Assembly: GCF_032583975.1 (NCBI RefSeq)
Contig: NZ_JAWHTF010000001.1
Source: Gilvirhabdus luticola
GTDB taxonomy: Bacteria > Bacteroidota > Bacteroidia > Flavobacteriales > Flavobacteriaceae
DNA: 64,000 nucleotides
Direction: 5' to 3' (one strand)
Numbering within the stretch: the first letter of the stretch is position 1; each line of letters opens with the position of its first letter. Shown piece after piece: positions 8,846 through 16,483 of the stretch. The notes below the pieces were generated by a model. That model worked only from the letters and a program-made list of their open reading frames with translations. It did no database searches and was not told where the DNA came from. A program made the translations under genes and the position numbers.

Positions 8846-10480
8846 CTATGGAAGTAAAGGAGAATAATTTGTTGGATAATCACCAACATCTAATAATTCA
8901 CCAGCAGCTTCAAAATTAGATCCATAAGTAGCATCTATTGCTTTCATAATCTCATTGGCAACAATAACATTACCTCTTGCCGTTCCATGAAGACCATCTG
9001 CAGAGATGGCGCCACCAGAAACTAGTTCTGCTGTAAAAATAAAATCATCGGAAGCATAGCCAGACTCAGCCATTTCCTGAACAATGGATTTAACATCAAC
9101 AAAGGCTAGGCCAGCGGCTGTTGCTACACTTGAGATAGTAGTATTATAATTATCAATCATTGTTTTTATTTCATCTTGTTCACTAGGTATTAATACCCAT
9201 GTGTCACCTAAAGGAAAAGTTATTCCCTCGACAGAAAATTGACCTGCTACTTCTGGAGATAATCCTTGTGACTGAAGAAATGCGAAAAAATCAGCATTTA
9301 CAGTTCCAATTATTGAACCACTTGATAAAGTTAATAAATCGGAAGACTTCGCCTTTCTTGCTTGGCCATACATAATTCCTAACAAATTTGCAACTGCTGG
9401 AGCTGCTACTGCAGGAACTCCAAATTGAGCAAGAAATGCAGGAAAATCTGGATTTGCATTTAACACAGCAGTAATTTGAGCAGATAAATCATCTAATGTC
9501 TCATCTTTAATGACCACTGCACTATTTGCAGTTGTTGAAAATTGCATGTACCTATCTGGTCTATCTAAAATAGTAAACACCTGATTTAATGCTCCAAATA
9601 GAGTATTCAGAGTAGGAATTAAAGGTCCAAAATTAGGATCTGAAGGATCTAATGGATCATGAGTAACAGCCGTAAAATGTGGAAGCTCTGTAACGTAGGG
9701 GATATTAGCCACGACACCTTGAGCGCCACCAGAGGTTAATGTCGCAACCAGACCATTGTAAACTGTATCAAAAAGTGCTGGATCGGTTAGTGGGCTTGAT
9801 CCATCTCCTCCACTGGTTGCATAACCTAAAGCATCATTAGACCCAATCCATAATGAAAAGAAAGAAGGGTTTTGTCCCATTGCTAATTCTAATACAGTTG
9901 CATCTGGTGTAGTACCTGTCATTCTCACAAAATATGGATTTGCTGTAGCAGGACTGGTAAATAAACCACCTAAATTGCCATAACCAGGCGCTAAAAGATG
10001 AAAACTTTTTGCTAAAGGGATTCCCATGTTATTAAAAGGGCCTGTTGGATTATTCACTAATAAATCGGTAGTTGGAGTAACGGGTCCAATCGCTTCTTCA
10101 AGACGTATTGGCGCGTCAAATCCAGTTACTACTAATCGGTTAGGGGCAATTTGATTACCTCCTAATAAAAGCCCACCTGTATTATCGTTCATTAAAGGTT
10201 GCGCAAAGCTTCCTCCACCTATCAAAGCAAATTTTTGCGACAACAAATTAGGAAAAGAATTTTGCTGTCCAGCAACAAATAAAGCGCCATCGGTCATTCC
10301 TGAAGTATTAGAATCTCCTAAAGCGACATAGTTAGAAAAATTGGCAGATCCAGCAATTAATGCTGGTAATGGATCAACCATACCGCCATCAGTAGAATCG
10401 TCGTCACTTTCACAAGCTGTAAATGTTAAAAGAACAGCAAGTAACCATATATATTTTGTGTTTATATTAATCTTTTTCAT
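8846..10480 (-). CDS. SGNH/GDSL-family lipoprotein esterase
   Basis: A 544-residue lipoprotein predicted to be exported and lipidated at Cys23 (TFTAC lipobox), followed by an acidic CESDDDSTD stretch typical of surface-exposed Bacteroidota lipoproteins. The SGNH hydrolase blocks are in order: GDSN at residues 55-58 with nucleophile Ser57, GSND at 213-216, and DGLH at 495-498 supplying Asp and His. The large distance between blocks I and V means long inserts. It should hydrolyse an ester bond of a lipid, acylated glycan or polyester outside the cell or at the outer membrane. Its gene starts 4 bases after the TonB-receptor gene, so receptor and esterase are probably co-expressed and linked in function. 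Confidence 0.85.
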   Translation of the reverse strand: MKKININTKYIWLLAVLLTFTACESDDDSTDGGMVDPLPALIAGSANFSNYVALGDSNTSGMTDGALFVAGQQNSFPNLLSQKFALIGGGSFAQPLMNDNTGGLLLGGNQIAPNRLVVTGFDAPIRLEEAIGPVTPTTDLLVNNPTGPFNNMGIPLAKSFHLLAPGYGNLGGLFTSPATANPYFVRMTGTTPDATVLELAMGQNPSFFSLWIGSNDALGYATSGGDGSSPLTDPALFDTVYNGLVATLTSGGAQGVVANIPYVTELPHFTAVTHDPLDPSDPNFGPLIPTLNTLFGALNQVFTILDRPDRYMQFSTTANSAVVIKDETLDDLSAQITAVLNANPDFPAFLAQFGVPAVAAPAVANLLGIMYGQARKAKSSDLLTLSSGSIIGTVNADFFAFLQSQGLSPEVAGQFSVEGITFPLGDTWVLIPSEQDEIKTMIDNYNTTISSVATAAGLAFVDVKSIVQEMAESGYASDDFIFTAELVSGGAISADGLHGTARGNVIVANEIMKAIDATYGSNFEAAGELLDVGDYPTNYSPLLP

Positions 10481-10484
10481 GATA

Positions 10485-13235
10485 TTATAAATTATTAATT
10501 GTCAAAGAAGCGTAATACATTGATCCTACAAACCCAGTTCCCGTAGCAGAAGTATATTCATCTCCTAAAACATTCGTAGCACCTACTTTAAACGTTGATT
10601 TAAGGCTAGGAACTTTTAAATTTATTTGCGCATCTATCACATGATATGCTGGAATAGGGCCATCGGCAAAGGCATTTTGCCAGTAGTAATTATCACTCCA
10701 TCTCCATGAGACATTAAAGCCAAAGTTTTCAAATAAATCAGTGTTTCCAAAAGAGGCTTTCACTTTGTGCTCTGGTGTATTGAAATTGGTTCTGAAATTT
10801 GGATATTTCTTTGCATCGAAATCTTCTTTTGCATAGGTATAATTTGCACCTAAATCAAAACCACCTAAAACTTTTATTGAAGCTCCTATTGATCCTCCAT
10901 AGGAGTTTACAGGTACTTCAGAGTTTGTATAGGTTTGAAAAACCTGATAATCTCCATTGGCTATGGCTGCCAATGACAAAGAATTATCGCCTACTTCACC
11001 ATAGTATGGTGCGACAACTCGTTCGTTAGCGCTAAAATCTTTATATTGATTGTAGTACACACTCAAATCAATAATTAATTGATCAAATTTTCCACGATAA
11101 CCAACTTCATAAGACGTAATTTTTTCGGGCTGAATTAAAGGAGAATTACCAATTTCTAAATCTGCAGGGTTACCACTTTCACCAAATGCTTGAACAGATG
11201 ATAGCTGATAAGAATTTGTATAAGCAGCACCTCCTGACTGATTAACAGTAGCTGGTGCTCCCAAAGCTTGTCCTGCTGCAGAAACAGATTGGCTTTTAGA
11301 ATATCTGTCTAAATTATCTGGTGAAGCCCCAATTAATACATATGGACCAGCATCAAGACCTATGTATAAATCTTGTGTAGAAGGATTTCTAAACCCTGTT
11401 TGTACCGAAGCTCTTATATTATGATCATCATCATCTCCAACAAAATACATGAAAGAAACTCTTGGAGAAAAGAAGGCATCAAATAATTCAGACTTATCAT
11501 AACGTATAGAACCTGTAAATTTCAAGCGATCATCTAAAAATGATTTTTGAATTTGTGTATACAAACCAAATTCAGAGTATTTGATAGATCCACTAGCATC
11601 TGTATAAATTGTGCCGAAAGAATTTAAATCATATTTTCTGTATGATCCACCAACCTGAATTTCAGCCCAATCTATTAAGTGACTAAAATTATAATTCGCA
11701 TCTCCATGGTAATATTTGGATGCATCTTGAAATTTAGAACCTGTAATTAGACTTGGGTCGTTGATAGTCCTATTAAATGCTGCTTCAAATTCTGGTGTAC
11801 CAGGCTCATATCTTCCTGTTTCGGCTTGAGCCCTTGCTGCTGCATGGGCCTCGGGATCTGTTGCGCCACCCAAAGTGGCTGTAGCATATGTGGTAATATA
11901 TTCTCCAAACCATTGCTCATGAGGTTTCCAAGAATTCAGAATTTGGATTCCAGTCAACAACATATCATAGGAATCTCCAGCGTCATCAGATACCACATAA
12001 CCTCTTAAAAAGAAATTATCACTTTTAAATTCTAACTTATGCTGATTTTGGGTAAAATTATCAATATTATATCTGTTAGATCCTTGATATATTGTAGTTC
12101 CTTTACCAATCTTTCCTTGATAAATGATTTCAAAGTCTGTCGCCCAAGGCCTATAATGTAATGCCCAATCTGCTTTGACACTTTCTGCATTATAGTCTGT
12201 AAGATCTTCTTCATTATAACCTGTTCTTGTCACTAATACATCAGGGATGATACCTAAACCACCAGATTCTGCTCTTATATTAGCGTTAAAATCATCACCA
12301 TAAACATTTATACCATCATATCCTACATCTGCTCTTGTACCAGTTGGTCCTGTTCCTGGCTTTCCTCTATAATCATTAGCACCCCAATCGGTTCCTTTTA
12401 AATATCCAAAATTAACTTTTGCAGCGAATTTTTCACTGAATTTATAAGCCATTCTGAGACCAAAATCGGTGTAGGTATTATCGCCTTGAAATTCTTGAGA
12501 GGTTAGACCTTGTTTATAGTGAGCACTAACTCCTGAATGATCAAAAGGATTTTTACTTCGCATGAACAATATACCATTAAAAGCATTGGCGCCATAAAGT
12601 GCAGATGCAGCACCAGGTAATAGCTCAACACTTTGAACATCGGTTTCTATCATACCTACCAAATTTCCTATAGGGAAGTTCAATGCTGGAGTTGAATTAT
12701 CCATGCCATCTACCAATTGCATAAAACGATTATTGGCAAAGGTTGCAAACCCTCTTGTATTAATGGCTTTGAATGTTAAACTGTTCACATTAATATCTAC
12801 ACCTTTCAAACTTTCTAAACCGTCATAAAAATCTGCAGATGCTGTATTTTTTATTTCTTTCAAGCCAAATCTTTCTACTGTTACAGGAGATTCAAAAATA
12901 CGTTCAGGTGTTCTGGATGCAGAAATGACGACTTCATCCAATGAAGTTCCTTCGGCTAAAATAAAATTTATAACCTGACCATTTGAAGTTACTTCTACAC
13001 TTGCACTTTCAAATCCCACGCTACTAGCTTGAACCGTAAAAGGAGGGTTTTGGCCATACGTTAATGTGAAATTTCCGTCAAAATCTGTTACCGTGCCTGA
13101 AGATGTTCCTAACACAATAATATTTGCACCAGGTAGAGGTTGGCCACTATCATCAACTACACTTCCTGAAATGGTTGTCTGTGAGTAAGTTAACCCACAA
13201 ATAAGAGCCATGAAAATAGAAAGATATTTTTTCAT
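10485..13235 (-). CDS. TonB-dependent outer-membrane receptor with carboxypeptidase-regulatory-like domain
   Basis: A 916-residue outer-membrane receptor. A signal peptide (about 18 residues, ending LTYS) is followed by a CarboxypepD-reg-like domain (TTISGSVVDDSGQPLPGANI to about residue 95), then the plug (ISASRTPERIFESPVTVERF, LVDGMDNSTPALNFP, VELLPGAASALYGANAFNG) and a 22-strand-type barrel that ends in an aromatic/hydrophobic strand (YYASLTINNL). It imports a substrate using TonB energy; the ligand cannot be read. There is no SusD-type partner next to it; instead an SGNH lipoprotein follows after 4 bases, so a lipid- or ester-containing nutrient is plausible by inference. Confidence 0.93.
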   Translation of the reverse strand: MKKYLSIFMALICGLTYSQTTISGSVVDDSGQPLPGANIIVLGTSSGTVTDFDGNFTLTYGQNPPFTVQASSVGFESASVEVTSNGQVINFILAEGTSLDEVVISASRTPERIFESPVTVERFGLKEIKNTASADFYDGLESLKGVDINVNSLTFKAINTRGFATFANNRFMQLVDGMDNSTPALNFPIGNLVGMIETDVQSVELLPGAASALYGANAFNGILFMRSKNPFDHSGVSAHYKQGLTSQEFQGDNTYTDFGLRMAYKFSEKFAAKVNFGYLKGTDWGANDYRGKPGTGPTGTRADVGYDGINVYGDDFNANIRAESGGLGIIPDVLVTRTGYNEEDLTDYNAESVKADWALHYRPWATDFEIIYQGKIGKGTTIYQGSNRYNIDNFTQNQHKLEFKSDNFFLRGYVVSDDAGDSYDMLLTGIQILNSWKPHEQWFGEYITTYATATLGGATDPEAHAAARAQAETGRYEPGTPEFEAAFNRTINDPSLITGSKFQDASKYYHGDANYNFSHLIDWAEIQVGGSYRKYDLNSFGTIYTDASGSIKYSEFGLYTQIQKSFLDDRLKFTGSIRYDKSELFDAFFSPRVSFMYFVGDDDDHNIRASVQTGFRNPSTQDLYIGLDAGPYVLIGASPDNLDRYSKSQSVSAAGQALGAPATVNQSGGAAYTNSYQLSSVQAFGESGNPADLEIGNSPLIQPEKITSYEVGYRGKFDQLIIDLSVYYNQYKDFSANERVVAPYYGEVGDNSLSLAAIANGDYQVFQTYTNSEVPVNSYGGSIGASIKVLGGFDLGANYTYAKEDFDAKKYPNFRTNFNTPEHKVKASFGNTDLFENFGFNVSWRWSDNYYWQNAFADGPIPAYHVIDAQINLKVPSLKSTFKVGATNVLGDEYTSATGTGFVGSMYYASLTINNL

Positions 13236-13442
13236 TAGAATAAATTAAGTTAATTATTTTGAGCAATATAAAAATTAAAAATGTTTATACAATATAAGAA
13301 ATATTAAAAGTATGCACGCATAATAAAATAATATTAAATTATAAAATAATAAATTATTAATGAATTGAGAATCAATAATTGTAAAATTGATAAATTAAAC
13401 CAATATTTTTTTAACATTTTTTAATCTAGGTTAAAGATACTT

Positions 13443-13459
13443 ATCTGTATTTAACAGAT
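13443..13459. repeat. Perfect inverted repeat ATCTGT-N5-ACAGAT
   Basis: ATCTGT (13443-13448) and ACAGAT (13454-13459) form a perfect 6-bp dyad with a 5-base spacer, the size of a dimeric regulator site. It overlaps the first AGATGTCC element by four bases. Could be chance in AT-rich DNA. Confidence 0.4.
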
Positions 13460-13517
13460 GTCCGAAAACATATAAAAGATATCCAAAAACATCTAGTTTG
13501 TATAATTTAGGACATCT
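13456..13517. repeat. Three related elements: two direct, one inverted (AGATGTCC type)
   Basis: AGATGTCCGAAAACAT (13456-13471) and AGATATCCAAAAACAT (13478-13493) match at 14 of 16 positions with starts 22 bases apart, about two DNA turns. A third copy of the core, GGACATCT, stands inverted at 13510-13517 and is the exact reverse complement of AGATGTCC. The layout resembles an operator for a regulator acting on one or both divergent genes; no regulator gene is adjacent. Confidence 0.45.
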
Positions 13518-13571
13518 TTAATATTATCCTATATAGTTTTATTTAAAAATTATACTAATTACAATTGAGCT

Positions 13572-13600
13572 TTGTTTTTTTGGTATAAAAACTAATTTTG
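13572..13600 (+). promoter_or_regulatory. Bacteroidota promoter for the sulfotransferase operon
   Basis: TTG at 13572-13574, an 18-base spacer and TAATTTTG at 13593-13600 match the TTG / TAnnTTTG consensus. The predicted transcript would start near 13607, about 35 bases before the TTG start codon at 13642. Confidence 0.6.
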
Positions 13601-13641
13601 AATTACTTTTAATCCTTTAAAAAGTATATAAACAATTATTA

Positions 13642-14949
13642 TTGAAAATTTTAAAAAAAATAGCCCTAACTATTATTGCTCTGTTTTTTCTTATGGTATG
13701 GAGTGGCATCGTTAGAAATGTTACTTTAGGAGAACAAACATTAGGCGTTTTAGTTAAGCCGATAAAATCTTTTTCAGAAATGCTTTCAGATATGAAAATG
13801 GCGTTTACTCATTATTTGGTAGCACCAAGTTATTATTTAAAGACTAGTGAAGCAGATTTGAAAGAGATTAATAAACTTACTTACGATTTGTATGGAATTT
13901 ATTCCTACAGAAGTGGGGACAAATTTAAAATAGAATTAAAAAATTTTAAGGATGATAACATAAAACATACTTGGAAAGTTGAGGTTAAGGACTTATTAAA
14001 ACATTATAATATGAATCAAAACGACAGATTGTATCCTGTGTCTCTACTAAAAAATTTGGACATTATTGTATCTTGTGACGAACAACCTGGGCTTATTCGT
14101 CTTGATTCAACATCTACTCAAAAATGGTACAATAATGATTTTATTTTTCATCACGCTATAAACCTTGATAGTGTTGGTAATATTTGGATTCCAGCGGCAA
14201 AACATGATCAAGGAATTATTACACCAAACTTACTTTCAATAGATAGCCATAAACATTATTATAGGGACGATCTAATAGTTAAGGTAAACGCAACTTCAGG
14301 AGAAACAATGTACTATAAATCTCTTACAGAAATTTTTATGGAAAACGGATTGGAAGATGAGATAAACAAAAGTGCTTATCCAATAGACCCTTTTCATTTA
14401 AATGATATACAACCTGCAACAATCACATCAGATTATTTTAATGAAGGCGATTTGTTCTTAAGTTTTAGACATCTGTCTATGATCATGCAATTTAGACCTT
14501 CAACTAATAATGTTGTTAGAATTATTGAAGGACCATTTCTGTTTCAGCATGATGTAGATATTATTTCCAACAATTCTATTGCTTTATTAAATAATAATAC
14601 AATTGCGCACCAGAGTAAAGGATATGATTTTGAATTTAAACCAACAAATCAAACTTTTGAGCGAAAAATAAACCATTCGAATGTACTTATTTATAACTTT
14701 GAAGAAGGTAGCTTTAAGCCTTTGTACGAAGATATATTCATTAAGAATGGAATTTTTACCGATGCCGAAGGATTATATAATTTGTTGCCCAATGGAGATT
14801 TGTTTTTTGAAGAACAAGGACCTGGAATTTTATGGGTTGTAAATAAAGATGGTGTCGTGTTGAAAACAACTCTTAAAAGCGACATAGAAGGCTACCATTA
14901 TTTACCCAATTGGACAACAACTTATACAAATGAAACCTTAAACCTTTAG
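13642..14949 (+). CDS. Arylsulfotransferase (ASST)-like membrane-anchored protein
   Basis: A 435-residue protein with an N-terminal signal anchor (KILKKIALTIIALFFLMVWS) and a large extracytoplasmic part. Blocks resembling ASST beta-propeller enzymes are visible: FHHAINLDSVGNIWIPA, DPFHLNDIQPATITSDYF, GDLFLSFRHLSMIMQF and FQHDVDIISNNSIALLNNN, repeating an H-D/N-x-G-strand pattern with several conserved His. ASST enzymes move sulfate between phenolic compounds without PAPS in the periplasm. The start is TTG at 13642; no upstream ATG is in frame and the signal anchor is complete from there. The next two genes (a 47-residue membrane peptide and a P-loop sulfotransferase) follow within 2 bases or overlap, suggesting a sulfation unit. 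The family assignment is by eye and only moderately sure. Confidence 0.6.
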   Translation: MKILKKIALTIIALFFLMVWSGIVRNVTLGEQTLGVLVKPIKSFSEMLSDMKMAFTHYLVAPSYYLKTSEADLKEINKLTYDLYGIYSYRSGDKFKIELKNFKDDNIKHTWKVEVKDLLKHYNMNQNDRLYPVSLLKNLDIIVSCDEQPGLIRLDSTSTQKWYNNDFIFHHAINLDSVGNIWIPAAKHDQGIITPNLLSIDSHKHYYRDDLIVKVNATSGETMYYKSLTEIFMENGLEDEINKSAYPIDPFHLNDIQPATITSDYFNEGDLFLSFRHLSMIMQFRPSTNNVVRIIEGPFLFQHDVDIISNNSIALLNNNTIAHQSKGYDFEFKPTNQTFERKINHSNVLIYNFEEGSFKPLYEDIFIKNGIFTDAEGLYNLLPNGDLFFEEQGPGILWVVNKDGVVLKTTLKSDIEGYHYLPNWTTTYTNETLNL

Positions 14950-14951
14950 TT

Positions 14952-15095
14952 ATGTTATTATATATTGGCCCTGGATTAGGTGTTGGAACACTTTTAATTA
15001 TTCTATTTATCATTCTATTAGTTATATTTTCTTTTGGCGTTGTGCTTTGGATTCCGATTAAACGTTTATTTAGAAGAATTTTCAAAAAACAGTAA
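14952..15095 (+). CDS. 47-residue single-span membrane peptide
   Basis: A short ORF with ATG at 14952 and TAA at 15093-15095. The product begins MLLYIGPGLGVGTLLIILFI, continues as one hydrophobic helix to about residue 34, and ends in a basic tail (IKRLFRRIFKKQ), predicting an N-out/C-in single-span protein by the positive-inside rule. It begins 2 bases after the stop of the ASST-like gene, and its stop overlaps the next start codon in TAATG. This precise fit between both neighbours is strong support that it is translated. No family recognised; it may be a small partner of one of the two flanking membrane-bound proteins. Confidence 0.7.
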   Translation: MLLYIGPGLGVGTLLIILFIILLVIFSFGVVLWIPIKRLFRRIFKKQ

Positions 15096-16483
15096 TGACT
15101 TACTTTTTGCTTGCAGGAATTTCAGGTGTAATTTTTTCTGCATTGCTTATATATTTCAGAAGGCATTTTTTCAAAACGTTAGAAACAACACTGGCATTAT
15201 CTAATGCTGTACTTTCTGATGAAGTAGAATTAGTAAAGCAGAAACGATTAATACAGGCATTAAAAAAAATGTTGATTTCATTAATCTTTTCATTAGTTAT
15301 TATTGGGCTTGTAATTTTTGTAACAACTTTACCTATTGCTCTTTTCGCAAAAATTAATAAGATACCTTATGGGTATCTAGATTTTAATTCTGTTGGTTTT
15401 GTTTTGTTTCTATCTATTGGAAGTATTCTCCCATTTGTTTTTAACAAGAAAAAGAAAAATGAAGACTATTCGGAAGCATCCAAGCTTCTACATAAACTCA
15501 TTTTAAATAATTATTTTCTTTCTAAATTTTTATTTTCTATCGACCATAAGTTCAAAAAGAACAAGAATATAAAACAGGATTCCAATTTTTTAATAGTTTC
15601 TGGGCTAGCTAGAGCTGGGACAACAAGCCTTACAGAACAAATTTTTAAGGCAGGTAATTTTAGTTCATTAGATTATTCTAACATGCCATTACTACTAGCA
15701 CCCAATCTTTGGGAGAAATTATATAACCCTAAAAAAGCAAAGTTAAAAGAACGAAAGCATGGAGATAAAATACTTTTTGGAGTGAATACTATTGAAGCGC
15801 TTGAAGAATATTTTTTCAAAGTTTTTTTGAATGACAGTTTTATTTCTGATGAATATTTAATAGAACACAAAATTGACCAAGAGGTTTACGAAAATTATTT
15901 GAAGTATCAAGCATTGATCAAGAAGAAGTCTGATGCCATGTATATATCAAAAAACAACAATCTAATCTTAAGGTATCGTTCTTTGAGAAATTTAAATAAA
16001 GATTTCAAGACCATATTCCTTTTTAGAAAACCAGTCGAGCATGCTTATTCACTTTTAAATCAACATAAAAGATTCACCAACTTGCAAAATGAAAATGATT
16101 TTGTACTCACTTATATGAACTGGCTTGGGCATCACGAGTTTGGAAATAATCAAAAAGTATTTAAGTTAACTGAAGAAGCTCCTAATATTACATTTGATAA
16201 AAACTCATTGAATTATTGGTTAGAAGTATGGTTAAATTATTATAGTTATTTGGTTAACATTATTGACAACAATACGATCTTTATTGAATATGAAGATTAT
16301 TTAAAACATCCAAAAGAGGTATTACAAGCTGTAGAAAAAGACTTAAAAACACAGTTTAACTTTTTGCATATAAAACCCTTTGTAAACCCAAAAAACATTG
16401 ATATATCAGATTGTAATAAAGATCTTTTGAGAAAAACAGATATAGTTTATAACGCTCTTAAAAAAAGAAAATTAATAATTTAG
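15095..16483 (+). CDS. Membrane-tethered P-loop sulfotransferase-like protein
   Basis: A 462-residue protein. Three hydrophobic segments (about residues 2-20, 61-87 and 97-115) are followed by a cytoplasmic sulfotransferase fold. SGLARAGTTSL at residues 169-179 is a 5'-phosphosulfate-binding loop of PAPS-dependent sulfotransferases, and IFLFRKPVEHAYSLLNQHKR (about residues 307-326) matches the 3'-phosphate-binding block with Arg and Ser. It should transfer sulfate from PAPS to a hydroxyl of a glycan, lipid or small molecule near the membrane; the acceptor is unknown. It is coupled to the preceding 47-residue peptide through TAATG. Its stop directly abuts the stop of glmS on the other strand with no base between. 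Confidence 0.75.
   Translation: MTYFLLAGISGVIFSALLIYFRRHFFKTLETTLALSNAVLSDEVELVKQKRLIQALKKMLISLIFSLVIIGLVIFVTTLPIALFAKINKIPYGYLDFNSVGFVLFLSIGSILPFVFNKKKKNEDYSEASKLLHKLILNNYFLSKFLFSIDHKFKKNKNIKQDSNFLIVSGLARAGTTSLTEQIFKAGNFSSLDYSNMPLLLAPNLWEKLYNPKKAKLKERKHGDKILFGVNTIEALEEYFFKVFLNDSFISDEYLIEHKIDQEVYENYLKYQALIKKKSDAMYISKNNNLILRYRSLRNLNKDFKTIFLFRKPVEHAYSLLNQHKRFTNLQNENDFVLTYMNWLGHHEFGNNQKVFKLTEEAPNITFDKNSLNYWLEVWLNYYSYLVNIIDNNTIFIEYEDYLKHPKEVLQAVEKDLKTQFNFLHIKPFVNPKNIDISDCNKDLLRKTDIVYNALKKRKLII

Larger units (their letters stand above)
13236..13641. other. 406-base gene-free divergent regulatory region
   Basis: The only stretch over 300 bases without a gene. It separates the TonB receptor (-) from the arylsulfotransferase-like gene (+). 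It is extremely AT-rich. The left half (13236-13430) shows nothing beyond A/T-rich sequence and no convincing promoter for the receptor. The middle (13443-13517) holds an inverted repeat and three related AGATGTCC-type elements. The right part (13572-13600) holds a good promoter. No small ORF or RNA gene was recognised. Confidence 0.6.

Noticed and set aside
13443..13517. Possible small CRISPR-like repeat array
   Set aside because: Only two direct copies plus one inverted core, with 6-base gaps between the direct copies, no spacers of constant length and no cas genes. Treated as regulatory repeats.
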